The notes below the pieces were generated by a model that was not told the DNA's origin, did no database searches, and saw nothing but the letters and a program-made list of their open reading frames with translations. A stretch of 42,118 nucleotides of DNA, taken from contig NZ_WMID02000041.1 in NCBI RefSeq assembly GCF_009711165.2, positions 1 through 42,118 on the forward strand. The letters are read 5' to 3'. A program made the position numbers and the translations under genes. Position 1 is the first letter of the stretch. Every line of letters begins with the position of its first letter. The DNA comes from Flavobacterium sp. MC2016-06 (GTDB lineage Bacteria; Bacteroidota; Bacteroidia; Flavobacteriales; Flavobacteriaceae). This document shows positions 41,774-42,118 of this stretch, in pieces.

Positions 41774-42118
41774 ATGAAAAATAGATTACTCCCTTTGGAC
41801 AGAAGCAAAATTAAAGGCAGATATCCAAAAACAATCAGGACGTTACAGTCTTAGAACAATTGATCTTAACACTCCTTTTTCTGATTTCGGCACAGGCTTT
41901 TATGGTAAAGATAAAGTAATTTATGCCTCAGCAAAAGATACGGGTGTTATAATAAAGCGTAAACACAGCTGGAACGAAAAATCGTTTTTAAAACTGTATA
42001 CAGCAGATATTAATGTAGACGGGGGACTTTCTAATGCAGTGCTTGTAAAAGGAGATGTAAATACAAGATACCATCAAAGCACACCGGCCATTACAAAAGA
42101 CGGTAAAACGATGTATTT
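41774..42118 (+). pseudogene. OmpA family / PD40 protein, 5'-damaged and cut by the window end
   Basis: The frame beginning at 41778 reads YSLWTEAKLKADIQKQSGRY then SLRTIDLNTPFSDFGTGFYG, DKVIYASAKDTGV, KHSWNEKSFLKLYTADINVD and TRYHQSTPAITKDGKTMYF, typical of the PD40 beta-propeller part of OmpA-type proteins paired with PorP/SprF. Normally about 180 residues (signal peptide and TPR part) precede this. Instead a start-like ATGAAAAATAGATTACTC (41774) lies immediately upstream in another frame and soon meets a stop, and the propeller frame has a TGA at 41775-41777 and no usable start. An internal deletion that joined the first codons to the middle of the gene out of frame explains this. The 3' end is outside the window. 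Confidence 0.75.

Overview
The window is from a low-GC Bacteroidota chromosome, almost certainly a Flavobacterium or close relative. The evidence is the Flavobacterium-type promoter pattern (TTTG, about 19-23 nt, TAnnTTTG), a TTG-started cmk, type IX secretion genes (porQ, porP/sprF family), an ISAon1-like element and typical Flavobacterium intergenic hairpins. Identifications rest on reading the translations; no database was searched.

Layout. 1-118: end of an rRNA operon (3' part of 5S rRNA and its terminator). 143-1910: an ISL3/ISAon1-type insertion sequence abutting a prolyl-aminopeptidase-like gene fragment that has lost both ends. 1995-3555: nth and an alpha/beta hydrolase, on the minus strand. 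3697-10938: glycogen metabolism block glgA-glgC-glgB plus a GH31 glucosidase. 11027-13307: M48 lipoprotein protease and a UMF1-type transporter. 13387-16263: minus-strand operon of ECF sigma factor, membrane-anchored probable anti-sigma factor and two exported beta-solenoid-like proteins. 16443-25224: lipoprotein, lon, porQ, an L,D-transpeptidase-like protein with Ser at the expected Cys position, cmk, a nucleoside-permease-like transporter and two small envelope proteins. 25560-27338: rpsA.

27436-37950 is the most unusual part. Two LexA/CI-like S24 repressors (27436-28098 and 36975-37655, both minus) flank a plus-strand array of six paralogous exported proteins. All six share a tail-fibre-like head. 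Five end in a C1q/TNF-like jelly roll and the sixth has an unrelated C-terminal domain. One intact 66-residue HTH-like gene overlaps the start of the sixth array gene by ATGA. Decayed copies of this small gene lie before four other array genes and beside the second repressor. A decayed copy of the rpsA 3' end with its terminator is stranded between array genes 1 and 2. I read this as a cassette (rpsA 3' end, repressor, operator/promoter, HTH gene, exported protein) that was repeatedly duplicated or integrated downstream of rpsA and then degraded, leaving a repressor-controlled set of variable surface proteins.

38045-39145: two tandem ExbD-like proteins lacking the usual transmembrane Asp. 39146-40399: a long AT-rich stretch with no gene. 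40400-41314: a PorP/SprF protein, followed by the start of an OmpA/PD40 gene (from 41774 to the window end) that appears broken near its 5' end by a deletion and frameshift.
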